This document shows positions 1-7,837 of a DNA stretch of 64,000 nt, one piece after another. The stretch lies in the NCBI RefSeq assembly GCF_006715285.1, contig NZ_VFMX01000001.1, positions 2,976,001 through 3,040,000 of the forward strand. The letters run 5' to 3'. Both the position numbers and the translations under genes were made by a program. The notes beneath the pieces are model-generated. The model was not told where the DNA came from and made no database searches. It worked only from the letters and a program-made list of their open reading frames with translations. Every line of letters starts with the position of its first letter. Within the stretch, counting starts at the first letter, position 1. The DNA comes from Arthrobacter sp. SLBN-83 (GTDB taxonomy: Bacteria > Actinomycetota > Actinomycetes > Actinomycetales > Micrococcaceae).

Positions 1-654
1 CGCATCCACTACGATCCGTGCACCGTGCTGGTGGGCCAGCGTGGCCAGGGCCCGGATGGGAAGGATCTCGCCGGTGACGTTTGATGCGCCGGTGACTGCC
101 AGCAGGCTGACCCCGCCCTGCTCCAGCTCGGCGCGGACAGCGTCGAGGGTGCCGGTGAGCGTGTCCGCGGCGACGATGCTCCGGTGCGGTACGCCCTGCC
201 AGGGCAGCAGGTTGGCGTGGTGTTCGATGTCCAGGTAGAGCACATCGCCGGCGGGCCGGCCATCGCTGATGGGAAGGCAACCTGCCAGGAGGTTCAGCGA
301 GTCCGTGGTGTTGCGGGTGAAGATGACCGAGTCGTCCGGGCGGCCCCCGACGAAATCGCGGACAATGCTGCGCGCGTTCTCGTAAACCGAGGTGCTGATC
401 TGGGAGGCGTACCCTGCCCCGCGGTGGACGCTTGCGTAGTAGGGCAGGATCTCGTTCAGGTAGGCGGACACCACGGAGAGCGCGGGGGCGGAGGCGCCAT
501 AGTCAAGGTTCGCGTACCGCACGTGGCCGCCGGTGATGAGCGGCGCCTGGATTTCCGCGCCGGTGACCGCCGCGAGGGGCCGTATTGCGTGGCGTTCAGC
601 AGCAACGGTGGCTTCGGTGATGGCGGGCTGGGGGGAGACGGTGGCAGTTGTCAC
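1..654 (-). CDS. Class V aminotransferase / cysteine desulfurase-like PLP enzyme (3' part missing)
   Basis: The first 218 codons of a fold-type I PLP enzyme are present; the rest lies beyond the window edge. The GTG start at 652-654 is preceded by a GTGAGG ribosome-binding site. The protein shows VRYANLDYGASAPAL near residue 45, a conserved N-terminal motif of class V aminotransferases and cysteine desulfurases. It also has FTRNTTDSLNLLAG, the HHANLLPW segment (the His normally stacks on PLP) and VTGASNVTGEILPI. The frame leaves the window just after RIVVDA, before the PLP lysine and any catalytic cysteine, so desulfurase, lyase and aminotransferase activities cannot be told apart. A SAM-IV riboswitch lies directly upstream on the same strand, so a role in sulfur amino acid metabolism is inferred. 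Family is fairly certain, substrate unknown. Confidence 0.85.
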   Translation of the reverse strand, partial: MTTATVSPQPAITEATVAAERHAIRPLAAVTGAEIQAPLITGGHVRYANLDYGASAPALSVVSAYLNEILPYYASVHRGAGYASQISTSVYENARSIVRDFVGGRPDDSVIFTRNTTDSLNLLAGCLPISDGRPAGDVLYLDIEHHANLLPWQGVPHRSIVAADTLTGTLDAVRAELEQGGVSLLAVTGASNVTGEILPIRALATLAHQHGARIVVDA

Positions 655-689
655 AGAGACCTCACTTGAATACAGGACTCCGGCAAAGT

Positions 690-806
690 GGAATCCGCGC
701 TTGCCGCATCCGCTCCGGACCGGCCTGGTCGTCACCCGGGGCACCCCACCGCGAATGGAGGGTTGCCGGCCAGCAAACCGGGGTTTAGCGCTGGCACTCG
801 TGACCT
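690..806 (-). promoter_or_regulatory. SAM-IV riboswitch
   Basis: Read on the minus strand, the leader contains GTCACGAGTGCCAGCG, then AAACCCCGGTTTGCTGG, CCGGCAACCCTCC, CGCGGTGGGGTGCCCCGGGT and GACGACCAGG. It ends with the pseudoknot-type segment GCGGCAAGCGCGG. This order matches my memory of the actinobacterial SAM-IV class, which binds S-adenosylmethionine. It lies about 35 nt upstream of the class V aminotransferase start, where SAM would be expected to repress expression. No covariance search was run. Confidence 0.88.
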
Positions 807-888
807 GGATAAAAGCGTAGGACATGCGGCGGCCAAGACTGAACCAGCAACGATTGTTAAGCCCTTTGTTACGCGCCGCCGAATAAAC

Positions 889-925
889 GACGGCGGACAC
901 CTCCTTTGGAAGGTGTCCGTCGTCG
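889..925 (-). terminator. Intrinsic terminator downstream of hisN
   Basis: A near-perfect hairpin of about 15 bp (GACGGCGGACACCT paired with AGGTGTCCGTCGTC, loop CCTTTGG) follows the hisN stop codon. On the minus strand it runs into a short T-rich stretch (GTTTATTC). It separates the hisN cluster from the riboswitch-controlled gene; the plus-strand flank is also T-rich. Confidence 0.8.
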
Positions 926-957
926 CTTTATTCGTTTTCCCACTGGAACGTCAACTG

Positions 958-1770
958 TTACAGCAAATCGTCCAGGTAAGGGTTCAGGCGGTGCAGCACC
1001 TCCGAGTGCAGGATGGAGTTGGTGGCCAGGGCGTTCCCGCCAAAGGGGCCGTCCTCGCCTTCCAAAGACGTGAAACGGCCGCCGGCCTCCACCACGATCG
1101 GCACCAGGGCGGCCATGTCGTAAAGGTTCAGTTCCGGTTCGCAGGCGATGTCCACGGAGCCCTCGGCCACCATGCAGTACGACCAAAAATCCCCATAGGC
1201 GCGGGTCCGCCACACGTCCTCGGTGAGGCCCAGGAACTCGTCGAGGTTTCCCCGTTCCTTCCATCCAGTGAGGCTGGAGTAGGAGAGGGAGGCATCGGCG
1301 AGGCTGGAGACGTTGGAGACGCGGAGCCGGGTGGCAGCCGCCAGCGACCTGCCCATGTACGCGCCCATCCCTTTTGCCGCCCACCAGCGCTTGCCCAGGG
1401 CCGGGGCGCTGACCACGCCCACCACCGGCTCGCCCTCGTCAACGAGGGCGATCAGGGTAGCCCAGACCGGAACGCCGCGGACAAAGTTCTTGGTCCCGTC
1501 AATGGGGTCGATGATCCAGCGCCGCGAACCGTGGCCCGTGCTGCCGAACTCTTCGCCCAGGACCGCGTCACGGGGGCGGGAACGTGAGAGCTGCCCGCGG
1601 ATCGCTTCCTCGGCGGCCTTGTCCGCATCGGTGACCGGGGTCAGGTCCGGCTTGGTCTCAACGTGGAGGTCCAGGGCCTTGAAGCGGCTCATGGTCTGGT
1701 CATCCACGGAGTCGGCCAGGACATGTGCCAGGCGCAGGTCATCGTTGTAGCTCGAAGCGGGTTGGATCAT
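958..1770 (-). CDS. hisN: Histidinol-phosphatase, inositol monophosphatase family
   Basis: This 270-residue protein belongs to the Mg2+-dependent inositol monophosphatase superfamily. It shows the metal-binding motifs GEEFG (about residue 72) and [12 protein letters not shown] (about residue 85), and a C-terminal [17 protein letters not shown] segment carrying the last metal-binding Asp. In actinobacteria the HisN-type member dephosphorylates L-histidinol phosphate, the penultimate step of histidine synthesis. Length and motifs fit HisN better than SuhB, but the substrate is inferred. It lies 45 nt downstream of rsgA on the same strand. It also has a TAGTTT hexamer exactly six bases before the ATG and no convincing Shine-Dalgarno, so it may be transcribed separately as a leaderless mRNA. 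Confidence 0.87.
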   Translation of the reverse strand: MIQPASSYNDDLRLAHVLADSVDDQTMSRFKALDLHVETKPDLTPVTDADKAAEEAIRGQLSRSRPRDAVLGEEFGSTGHGSRRWIIDPIDGTKNFVRGVPVWATLIALVDEGEPVVGVVSAPALGKRWWAAKGMGAYMGRSLAAATRLRVSNVSSLADASLSYSSLTGWKERGNLDEFLGLTEDVWRTRAYGDFWSYCMVAEGSVDIACEPELNLYDMAALVPIVVEAGGRFTSLEGEDGPFGGNALATNSILHSEVLHRLNPYLDDLL

Positions 1771-1776
1771 GGTTCC

Positions 1777-1782
1777 AAACTA
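1777..1782 (-). promoter_or_regulatory. Candidate leaderless -10 element of hisN
   Basis: On the minus strand TAGTTT is followed by six bases and the ATG of hisN. Transcription would start at or next to the start codon. No good -35 element was seen. Confidence 0.45.
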
Positions 1783-1815
1783 CCGTCTGCCCATGCTTCT
1801 TCCGGGGAGAACGCG

Positions 1816-2931
1816 TCAGTTGACGCTGCCGAGCTCTTTGGTTTCCTGTGCTTCCATCCTTGGATCCGTGCCGAGCAGCCGCCGCAGCGAGGCGAGCCGT
1901 GCGGGACCAGTGGGACCTGCGTGTCCGTCCGCCACCCAGTCGTCGAGGCCGCAGTCCACTGCAGTTGCCGTGTGCTTGCAGCCCCGTTCGCAGTTCTCGA
2001 TGCCGGGGGAGAGGTCCGGGAAAGAGCGCAGGATCCGGTCAGGGTCCACGTGGGCCAAACCGAAGGATCTGATGCCCGGGGTATCGATGATCCAGCTGCC
2101 GGCCGGCGCGTCCGCCAGGCGCAGCGCCAGGGCCGACGACGATGTATGCCGGCCCCGGCCGGTCACCGCGTTGACTCCGCCGGTGGCCCGCTCGGCCCCG
2201 GTCAACGCGTTGACCATGGTGGACTTGCCCACGCCCGAATGTCCGAGCATGACCGTGACCTGGCCGTCCAGGTGCGCGCGAAGCTCGGCCACGGCGGCGC
2301 TGTCCAACCGGGCCGAAAGGCCGTCGTCGGAGCGCGCATCGATGCCCGAGGCCTGGGCGTCAGCCGTCCGGCTGATGATCACCGGGAAGTCCAGGTGGGT
2401 GTAGTTGGACAACAGTTCCGCGGGGTCCTTGACGTCGGCCTTGGTGACCAGCAGGATCGGTTCGATGCCGGCGTCGTACGCGGCCACCAGGGCACGATCG
2501 ATGAATCCGGTCCGCGGCTCAGGGTTGGCCGCCGCCACCACGATCACCAGCTGGTCCGCGTTGGCCACCACGGCACGTTCGATCGGGTCTGTGTCGTCGG
2601 CGCTGCGGCGCAGGAGCGTTTTGCGGTCCTGGATCTTCACCAGGCGGGCCAGCGTGTCCGGCGCTCCCGACACGTCTCCCACAAGCGAGACAAAGTCGCC
2701 GGCAACCACCGGCGAGCGGCGAAGTTCGCGGGCGCGTGCCGCAATCACCACTCGTTCGTTCTTCGAGTCCTCACCCACCACTGCCGTGTACCGGCCGCGG
2801 TCCACGGTGATGATCCGTCCGGTGACGGCGTCGTCGTGGCTGGGCCGGTCCTTGGTGCGGGGCCTGGAACCCTTCTTGTTCGGCCGGATTCGGACGTCGG
2901 ATTCGTCCCAGGAGTCAGTGCGCCGCGCCAC
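1816..2931 (-). CDS. rsgA: Ribosome small subunit-dependent GTPase A
   Basis: A circularly permuted GTPase of 371 residues that checks maturation of the 30S subunit. It has an N-terminal OB-fold-like part ([18 protein letters not shown]). The permuted G4 motif TKAD comes before the P-loop [14 protein letters not shown] and the G3 motif DTPG. A C-terminal zinc knuckle follows, with ligands in [20 protein letters not shown] longer reading frame continues upstream into aroA. I chose the GTG at 2929-2931 because GGAGGAG lies six to eight bases before it and the protein then begins with the charged segment typical of the family. The gene overlaps the end of aroA by 17 nt, which suggests translational coupling. 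Confidence 0.93.
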   Translation of the reverse strand: MARRTDSWDESDVRIRPNKKGSRPRTKDRPSHDDAVTGRIITVDRGRYTAVVGEDSKNERVVIAARARELRRSPVVAGDFVSLVGDVSGAPDTLARLVKIQDRKTLLRRSADDTDPIERAVVANADQLVIVVAAANPEPRTGFIDRALVAAYDAGIEPILLVTKADVKDPAELLSNYTHLDFPVIISRTADAQASGIDARSDDGLSARLDSAAVAELRAHLDGQVTVMLGHSGVGKSTMVNALTGAERATGGVNAVTGRGRHTSSSALALRLADAPAGSWIIDTPGIRSFGLAHVDPDRILRSFPDLSPGIENCERGCKHTATAVDCGLDDWVADGHAGPTGPARLASLRRLLGTDPRMEAQETKELGSVN

Positions 2932-4303
2932 CGCTGGGCTCCTCCGGTCCGGATGCCGCCGCGGCGTCCTGGGCCAGCATGCCTGCCCATAGCTGGGGGA
3001 AATCAGGCATGGTCTTGGCGGTGGTGGCAATGTCCTCCACCTGCACCCCCTCCACCGCCAGGCCCAGGATGGCGCCGGCAGTGGCCATGCGGTGGTCAGC
3101 ATAACTGCGGACGACGCCGGCATGCAGTCGGGCGGGACGGATCACCAGGCCGTCGCTGGTTTCCTCTGCGTCTCCGCCAAGCCGGTTGATTTCCGTCACC
3201 AGGGCCGCGAGCCGGTCCGTCTCGTGTCCGCGCAGGTGGGCGATCCCGGTGAGCCGGGAGGGGCCGGTGGCCAGCGCACACAGGGCTGCCACCGTAGGCG
3301 CAAGCTCGCTGGTGTCGGCGAAGGTGCCGCCCTTGATCTCCTCGCCGCCGGTGACGGTCAGGACCCCGTCGGCCAGGGTAACGTCTGCGCCCATTTTCGC
3401 GAGGATGTCGCGCCACAGGTCTCCCACCTGCTGGGTCTCCGCCGGCCAGTTGGGAATCCGCACCGTACCCTTCGAAGCCAGCGCGGCTGCCAGGAACGGA
3501 CCGGCGTTGGAAAGGTCCTGCTCGATCCGCTGGTCGAAGGCGCGGATCGGCCCGGGCGCCACCACCCAATGATTGGGAACGGAGTTGTCCACCGAGACGC
3601 CCGCACCGCGCAGGACAGCCACGGTCATGTTGATGTGGTCCAGGCTGGGCACCGGCTTCCCCACGTGCTCCAGGTGCAGGCCCTCGTCGAACCTCGCCCC
3701 CACCAGGAGGAGGGCGGAAACGAACTGCGACGATGCGCTGGCGTCAATCACCAGATGGCCGCCCCGGACCGAGCCCTTGCCTTCCACGGTGAACGGGAGC
3801 GATGACGGTGCGGAGCCGTCTTCGGAGGCAACGGCAACACCCAGAGCTTTCAGGGCCTCGATGATGGTCCCCATAGGCCGCTTGCGGGCGTGCGGATCAC
3901 CGTCGAAGACACTGGTTCCGTTGCGGAGCGCCGCCAGTGGCGGAACGAACCGCATGACGGTGCCGGCCAGCCCGCAGTCGATCCTGGTGAGGGACGCCTC
4001 GGCGGCTGCCGGCAGCGGAACCACCTCCAGATCAGGGCCAAAGTCACCGTCCCCTGGCACCTCGGTAATCGTGGCACCCAGCTGCCGGAGCGCGTCGATC
4101 ATCAATGCGGAATCCCTGGAGTGCAGGGGCGCGCGCAGCCGGGACGGACCCTCCGCCAAGGCGGCCAGGACCAAGTACCTGTTGGTCAGGGACTTTGATC
4201 CGGGCACCGTCACGGCGGCATCGACGGGCCGGGACGCAAAGGGTGCGTCCCAGTGCTCCACAGGTGTTCCGGACCCGTCCCGGGTGGCAGCTGTTGCGGT
4301 CAT
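2915..4303 (-). CDS. aroA: 3-phosphoshikimate 1-carboxyvinyltransferase (EPSP synthase)
   Basis: A 462-residue EPSP synthase, which joins shikimate-3-phosphate and phosphoenolpyruvate in the chorismate pathway. Visible motifs are [20 protein letters not shown] near the N-terminus (PEP/S3P-binding Lys and Ser), [30 protein letters not shown], the [10 protein letters not shown] segment, and a C-terminal [13 protein letters not shown]. The residue after LAG is Thr and the motif reads LAGTVMRF, as in many actinobacterial enzymes. It lies six bases downstream of the DoxX gene and overlaps rsgA, so doxX-aroA-rsgA is probably one transcript. The aroA-rsgA pairing is conserved in actinobacteria. Confidence 0.96.
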   Translation of the reverse strand: MTATAATRDGSGTPVEHWDAPFASRPVDAAVTVPGSKSLTNRYLVLAALAEGPSRLRAPLHSRDSALMIDALRQLGATITEVPGDGDFGPDLEVVPLPAAAEASLTRIDCGLAGTVMRFVPPLAALRNGTSVFDGDPHARKRPMGTIIEALKALGVAVASEDGSAPSSLPFTVEGKGSVRGGHLVIDASASSQFVSALLLVGARFDEGLHLEHVGKPVPSLDHINMTVAVLRGAGVSVDNSVPNHWVVAPGPIRAFDQRIEQDLSNAGPFLAAALASKGTVRIPNWPAETQQVGDLWRDILAKMGADVTLADGVLTVTGGEEIKGGTFADTSELAPTVAALCALATGPSRLTGIAHLRGHETDRLAALVTEINRLGGDAEETSDGLVIRPARLHAGVVRSYADHRMATAGAILGLAVEGVQVEDIATTAKTMPDFPQLWAGMLAQDAAAASGPEEPSGGAAH

Positions 4304-4309
4304 TCGTGC

Positions 4310-4855
4310 TTATGCTCCCGTGGCGTGTACTGCACGGCGTACGACTTTGTCCGCCTTGTTCAGCTTCTTGGTGGTGGTGCGGCGCGCGTCGGCAGCAATG
4401 TGCGAGGCGTTCCTGCGGGCATCGGCGGCCAGGTGCTCGGCGCGCCAGGCCAGGCCCGGCTTGCCCGCTGTGTCCACGGAAGCCAACAGCGCCCCGCCGC
4501 TCAGCGAGAGGTTCTTGAGCAGCTGGTTCCGGCGGTTTTCACGCCCTTCCTTGCTGCTGATGTCCGCACTGCGCCACTCAACAAAGGTGTTGAGGAGCGA
4601 GATCACGGTCAGAAGGCCGGCCGAGAGCCTGGAGAACTTGCCAAGGCCGAACAGGACGCCGGCTCCCACCTGGGTTCCGCCGATCACGCGCGCCAAGGTC
4701 TTCTCGCTCGCCTGGAAGGGGAGTGAGGCCGCCGCCTTGCGCAGGAGCGGCGAAAGCTGCTGGGCGGTGTCGTCGGAGTTCTTGAGCTTATCCAGTCCGG
4801 CAAGAACGAAACTGGAGGCAAGCATGGGGCGAGCGAGCGTGCGGACAAAGGACAT
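4310..4855 (-). CDS. DoxX family membrane protein
   Basis: A 181-residue membrane protein starting MSFVRTLARPMLASSFVLAGLD. I chose the ATG at 4853-4855 because GGAGGAAATCC stands directly before it. It has the DoxX pattern of four hydrophobic segments: residues about 8-22, then VIGGTQVGAGVLFGLGKF, LSAGLLTVISLLNTF, and NLSLSGGALLASVDT. A basic, Ala-rich tail follows (RRNASHIAADARRTTTKKLNK). DoxX proteins are linked to redox and thiol homeostasis, but the biochemical role here is unknown. It is the first gene of the aroA cluster and diverges from sigR, whose SigR-type promoter lies in the shared spacer. Confidence 0.85.
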   Translation of the reverse strand: MSFVRTLARPMLASSFVLAGLDKLKNSDDTAQQLSPLLRKAAASLPFQASEKTLARVIGGTQVGAGVLFGLGKFSRLSAGLLTVISLLNTFVEWRSADISSKEGRENRRNQLLKNLSLSGGALLASVDTAGKPGLAWRAEHLAADARRNASHIAADARRTTTKKLNKADKVVRRAVHATGA

Positions 4856-4920
4856 GGATTTCCTCCTGGATGGACGAGCCGCGCCAAGCGGCGGAGTCGG
4901 TCCTAGTCTTGCACTTTTGG

Positions 4921-4946
4921 GGAATATTTGCCCGCGGGGGGCGGTT
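4921..4946 (+). promoter_or_regulatory. SigR-type promoter of sigR-rsrA
   Basis: GGAAT at 4921-4925, preceded by G's, is followed after exactly 18 bases by GTT at 4944-4946. This matches the GGAAT-N18/19-GTT consensus of SigR/SigH-family ECF sigma factors in Streptomyces and Mycobacterium. The site lies in the doxX/sigR divergent spacer and points toward sigR, which fits positive autoregulation under thiol-oxidative stress. Confidence 0.75.
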
Positions 4947-5131
4947 ATCGATGTCGGGTTCGTGACAGGAGCCCAGGCGATCATTCACCCGATACAGAGC
5001 GGAGTTGGGCCTTGGGGAAGGTGTTGGACGGAACAAGACCGGCGGGGCCGGTGGCAGTGGGTACTCTTGCCGCGGAGCCGCTGGAGTACGGCATGCTCCG
5101 GGCGGGAAGCCGGACAGTAGACTTGAAGGCA

Positions 5132-5908
5132 ATGAACACCTTGGATCCGGCCGTCGCGGCCATGTATGAGGCTACCCCCGCCGAAGTGAACGGCAAGGCG
5201 GGAGCCGCGCCGCTGCCGTCCGCCCAGCCCGGCCCTGCTTCGCAGGCCGCCGAAGCCGACCCGAATGACGGCACCGGCCTGGATGTCTCCGCGGAGACCA
5301 TGGAGGAGCGCCGCCTTCGCTTCGAGCGGGACGCCATGCAGTACGTGGACCAGCTGTACTCGGCCGCGATGCGCATGGCACGGAACCCGTCGGACGCGGA
5401 GGACTTGGTCCAGGAGGCCTACACCAAGGCTTTCTCTGCGTTCCATCAGTACAAGCCGGGAACCAACCTGAAGGCCTGGCTGTACCGGATCCTCACCAAC
5501 ACCTACATCAACCTGTACCGCAAACGGCAGCGCGAGCCTTTGCAGTCCAATTCGGACAGCATTGAGGACTGGCAGCTGGCACGGGCGGAGTCGCACACGT
5601 CGAGGGGACTGCGTTCGGCCGAGGCCGAGGCGTTGGACCACCTTCCGGATTCGGACGTGAAGCGGGCCCTGCAGGATATCCCTGAAGAGTTCCGCTTGGC
5701 GGTCTATTTCGCCGACGTGGAGGGCTTCGCCTACAAGGAAATTTCAGACATCATGAACACCCCCATCGGCACCGTGATGTCCCGGCTGCACCGCGGCCGG
5801 CGAATGTTGCGGGACATGCTCGCGGAATACGCCGCAGAGCGGGGATTCAAAACAGCCGCGGATGCGTCGGAAGCGGCAGGAAGCAAAGCACAGGAGAACA
5901 GGAAATGA
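5132..5908 (+). CDS. sigR: ECF RNA polymerase sigma factor, SigR/SigH type
   Basis: An ECF sigma factor of 258 residues from this ATG. Region 2 reads [36 protein letters not shown] and [19 protein letters not shown]. Region 4 reads [20 protein letters not shown] and [19 protein letters not shown]. Overall it is very like Streptomyces SigR and mycobacterial SigH, which control thioredoxin and other disulfide-stress genes. The conserved core begins at the internal ATG at 5300 ([11 protein letters not shown]), so the first 56 residues are a low-complexity Ala/Pro extension. The rsrA start codon overlaps its stop (ATGA). A GGAAT-N18-GTT promoter lies about 190 nt upstream. The true start, 5132 or 5300 or both, is uncertain. 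Confidence 0.9.
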   Translation: MNTLDPAVAAMYEATPAEVNGKAGAAPLPSAQPGPASQAAEADPNDGTGLDVSAETMEERRLRFERDAMQYVDQLYSAAMRMARNPSDAEDLVQEAYTKAFSAFHQYKPGTNLKAWLYRILTNTYINLYRKRQREPLQSNSDSIEDWQLARAESHTSRGLRSAEAEALDHLPDSDVKRALQDIPEEFRLAVYFADVEGFAYKEISDIMNTPIGTVMSRLHRGRRMLRDMLAEYAAERGFKTAADASEAAGSKAQENRK

Positions 5909-6165
5909 GCGACTGCCAGGGATTGGGCGACTGCGACGACACCCGGATGCAACGCATCTACGAATACCTTGACGGGGCGTTGACCCGTGAGGACTTGACC
6001 GAGATCAAGAACCATCTGGATGAGTGCCCTGAGTGCACGCAGCAGTACGACCTCGAATGCGTCATCCGCAACTTGGTCAAGCGCTCGTGCACAGAGTCCG
6101 CTCCGGACAACCTGAAGAACGCCATCCTGGACAGGATTCACACGATCCGCCCCGTGGAGGCGTAA
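5905..6165 (+). CDS. rsrA: Zinc-binding anti-sigma factor, RsrA/RshA type
   Basis: An 86-residue ZAS-family anti-sigma factor. The conserved HxxxCxxC motif is seen as HLDECPEC (about residue 37). Additional cysteines at CQGLGDC, LECVI and KRSC could provide the remaining zinc and redox thiols. In this family reduced zinc-bound protein holds SigR inactive, and disulfide formation releases it. The four-base overlap with sigR implies translational coupling and equal stoichiometry. A strong hairpin terminator follows the gene. Confidence 0.92.
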   Translation: MSDCQGLGDCDDTRMQRIYEYLDGALTREDLTEIKNHLDECPECTQQYDLECVIRNLVKRSCTESAPDNLKNAILDRIHTIRPVEA

Positions 6166-6206
6166 GCAAAAAGCGTCAGTGTGCGGCCACGGGCCTCAGA
6201 CAGCAA

Positions 6207-6240
6207 AGGACCCCGTAAGCCGAGTGGCTTGCGGGGTCCT
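6207..6240. terminator. Bidirectional hairpin terminator between rsrA and the bL37 gene
   Basis: AGGACCCCGTAAGCC pairs with GGCTTGCGGGGTCCT around a short GAGT-type loop. The hairpin lies between convergent genes, 41 nt after the rsrA stop and 30 nt from the bL37 stop. It has no long T-tract on either side. Confidence 0.7.
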
Positions 6241-6269
6241 TCGCTTGAACCGTGGTTCCTGGCATGTGC

Positions 6270-6344
6270 CTAGGTGTTGGGGCGCTTCCCGTGGTTCGCG
6301 CCGCCACGCTTACGGTCACGACGCTTGCGTGCACGCTTGCTCAT
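6270..6344 (-). CDS. Ribosomal protein bL37 (AURKAIP1/COX24-type mini-protein)
   Basis: A 24-residue, extremely basic protein beginning MSKRARKRRDRKRGG and ending ANHGKRPNT. It matches the actinobacterial mini-protein known as bL37, first placed in mycobacterial 50S ribosome structures, including the near-invariant NHGKRPN tail. A perfect AAGGAGG lies seven bases before the ATG, confirming the start. It is too short for usual gene-length cutoffs and is easily missed. It stands alone between the sigR-rsrA terminator and the PadR gene. Confidence 0.9.
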   Translation of the reverse strand: MSKRARKRRDRKRGGANHGKRPNT

Positions 6345-6463
6345 AGCTGGCCTCCTTACTGTTGGTACTCAAAAGAGCTGCCCTCCAGTCTCCCACATGA
6401 TGTGGCGCCTCGCGAACCGGGAAACGGCGGATGACCTGCGGCAGTGCGTTCGGCCCCTGCCCC

Positions 6464-6925
6464 CTAGCGGCGCAGGGTGCTGTGGATGGCTGCCCGGGCG
6501 TCTTCCAGGACTGCACGGACAGTTTCCAGGGTCGCCGGGCCTAAGGGCTCGCGCAGGGCGTACCGGCGCAGCTCTGCACGGAGGTCCTCACTGAACTGCT
6601 GCAGCATCAATTCAACGTCACGGCGTTGCATCGAGGCTGCGATGCCGTTCTCCACGCCCGCAACGTCGTCCCGGCGCCGGTCCAGCTCTGCGCGGCCCGC
6701 GGCGGTGATGCGGTAGTTGGTGCGCCGCCCTGCCGGTTCGGTGGACACCAGGCCGTCCTCCTCGAGTTTGCCCAGCCTTGGGTAGATGGTTCCGGCGCTG
6801 GGCGCATAGGTTCCGCCAAACCGGTCCTTGAGCGCCTTGATGAGCTCGTAACCGTGTTTGGGCCCGCTTTCGAGGAGGGCCAGGAGGTAGAGGCGCAACG
6901 CTCCATGTGCGAAGACGGGCGGCAT
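6464..6925 (-). CDS. PadR family transcriptional regulator
   Basis: A 153-residue PadR-type repressor. The N-terminal winged helix is seen as LRLYLLALLESGPKHGYELIKAL, followed by YAPSAGTIYPRLGKLEEDGLV and the wing GRRTNYRITAAGRAEL. A C-terminal helical dimerisation part follows. Its start codon shares one base with the stop of the DUF4097 gene (TGATG), so both are one operon. PadR genes paired with DUF4097 adhesin-like proteins often autoregulate. The perfect palindrome GCGATATATCGC just downstream of the operon promoter is a likely operator. Confidence 0.92.
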   Translation of the reverse strand: MPPVFAHGALRLYLLALLESGPKHGYELIKALKDRFGGTYAPSAGTIYPRLGKLEEDGLVSTEPAGRRTNYRITAAGRAELDRRRDDVAGVENGIAASMQRRDVELMLQQFSEDLRAELRRYALREPLGPATLETVRAVLEDARAAIHSTLRR

Positions 6926-7767
6926 CAGCGTTCCGCTTTGCCGCCGTCAACGGGTGCGGGAGCGTGGAAGATCGAGGTCTTGCCGGACACGGAGTTGGTC
7001 CGCACCAGCATCAGTTGCCCATCCGGCCCGGCAATGGTCTCCACCTTGCCGTTGGCCAGGAGGCACTGCTGGCCGTCAAGGACCACCGCACCTCCGGCCG
7101 ACTTGGCCACAATGTCCACGCCTACGTCATGGGGCAGTCGGATGGTGAGGTCGCCGGATACCGAATTTGAGCCAAAGTCGCGGGTGAAATCGAGCAGGTC
7201 GAAGTTGAGGTGGCCGCTGACGGTGTTGGTGCGCACATTGGTGAACTGGCCGGACGCCGTAACCTCCCCGGAGACGCTCTTCGCGGTAAGTACGCCGCGG
7301 TGGTCCCGGACGGCCACGCTTCCGCTGACGGTGTTGACCTGCAGTTCGCCGGACGTACCTTCTGCGGCGACCGTCCCGGAGACGGTGTTGAGGCGCACGT
7401 GGGCGGAAGTACCGGACACCAGTCCGTCACCGCTGACAGTTCCCGCTTCGACCTCGACATTGGCGGGAATTGCAATGGTGATGACGGCGGAGTTCCCGCT
7501 GTTGTGGTTGACCGTCTCCATCAGGTTCTTGAACCAGCCCTGGGCACCGTGCAGTTGGTGCCGGACCTCCAGCCTGCCGCCGCTGAGGGAGACCGCTACC
7601 GGGTCCCCGTGGACCTCGGACACGTCGAGCCGGACCACGGGTTCGGCGTGCGCCACGACGCGGAAGCTGCCGCGGACCATCCCCAGCTTGAGGGATCCAA
7701 CGTCCGCTATGACGAGCGTCTGCGGGTTCTCAACAGTCCAGGTTTCCTCGGCCACGGTCCCCTCCAT
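6925..7767 (-). CDS. DUF4097 beta-strand repeat protein
   Basis: A 280-residue protein with no signal peptide. It contains a run of short repeats about 15-25 residues apart, centred on T/S-V-S-G: NTVSGTV, NTVSGSV, KSVSGEV, NTVSGHL, NSVSGDL, NSVSGKT. Such repeats form the stacked beta strands of the DUF4097 family. The N-terminal part (WTVENPQTLVIADVGSLKL) resembles bactofilin/adhesin-like strands. Function is unknown; the family often accompanies PadR regulators, as here. The start codon has no Shine-Dalgarno and lies about 20 nt from the predicted transcription start. Confidence 0.85.
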   Translation of the reverse strand: MEGTVAEETWTVENPQTLVIADVGSLKLGMVRGSFRVVAHAEPVVRLDVSEVHGDPVAVSLSGGRLEVRHQLHGAQGWFKNLMETVNHNSGNSAVITIAIPANVEVEAGTVSGDGLVSGTSAHVRLNTVSGTVAAEGTSGELQVNTVSGSVAVRDHRGVLTAKSVSGEVTASGQFTNVRTNTVSGHLNFDLLDFTRDFGSNSVSGDLTIRLPHDVGVDIVAKSAGGAVVLDGQQCLLANGKVETIAGPDGQLMLVRTNSVSGKTSIFHAPAPVDGGKAER

Positions 7768-7770
7768 AAA

Positions 7771-7782
7771 GCGATATATCGC
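7771..7782. promoter_or_regulatory. Candidate PadR operator
   Basis: GCGATATATCGC is a perfect 12-bp palindrome lying just downstream of the predicted start of the DUF4097-padR transcript. AT-rich dyads of this kind are typical PadR targets. Autorepression is inferred from position. Confidence 0.55.
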
Positions 7783-7793
7783 GTTGCCACTAC

Positions 7794-7822
7794 AACCTAT
7801 CGCCGCCCCAGGGCAGGGTCAA
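7794..7822 (-). promoter_or_regulatory. Promoter of the DUF4097-padR operon
   Basis: On the minus strand TTGACC (7817-7822) and TAGGTT (7794-7799) are separated by exactly 17 bases. This is a good vegetative-sigma promoter; the predicted start falls near 7787, next to the GCGATATATCGC dyad. Confidence 0.6.
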
Positions 7823-7837
7823 GATATAGCTCGAAGC

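Noticed and set aside
2932..3123. A longer RsgA starting at 3123
   Set aside because: The extra 64 residues are Pro/Trp/Arg-rich, read antiparallel to no known domain, and overlap the conserved end of aroA; the GTG at 2931 has a GGAGGAG site.
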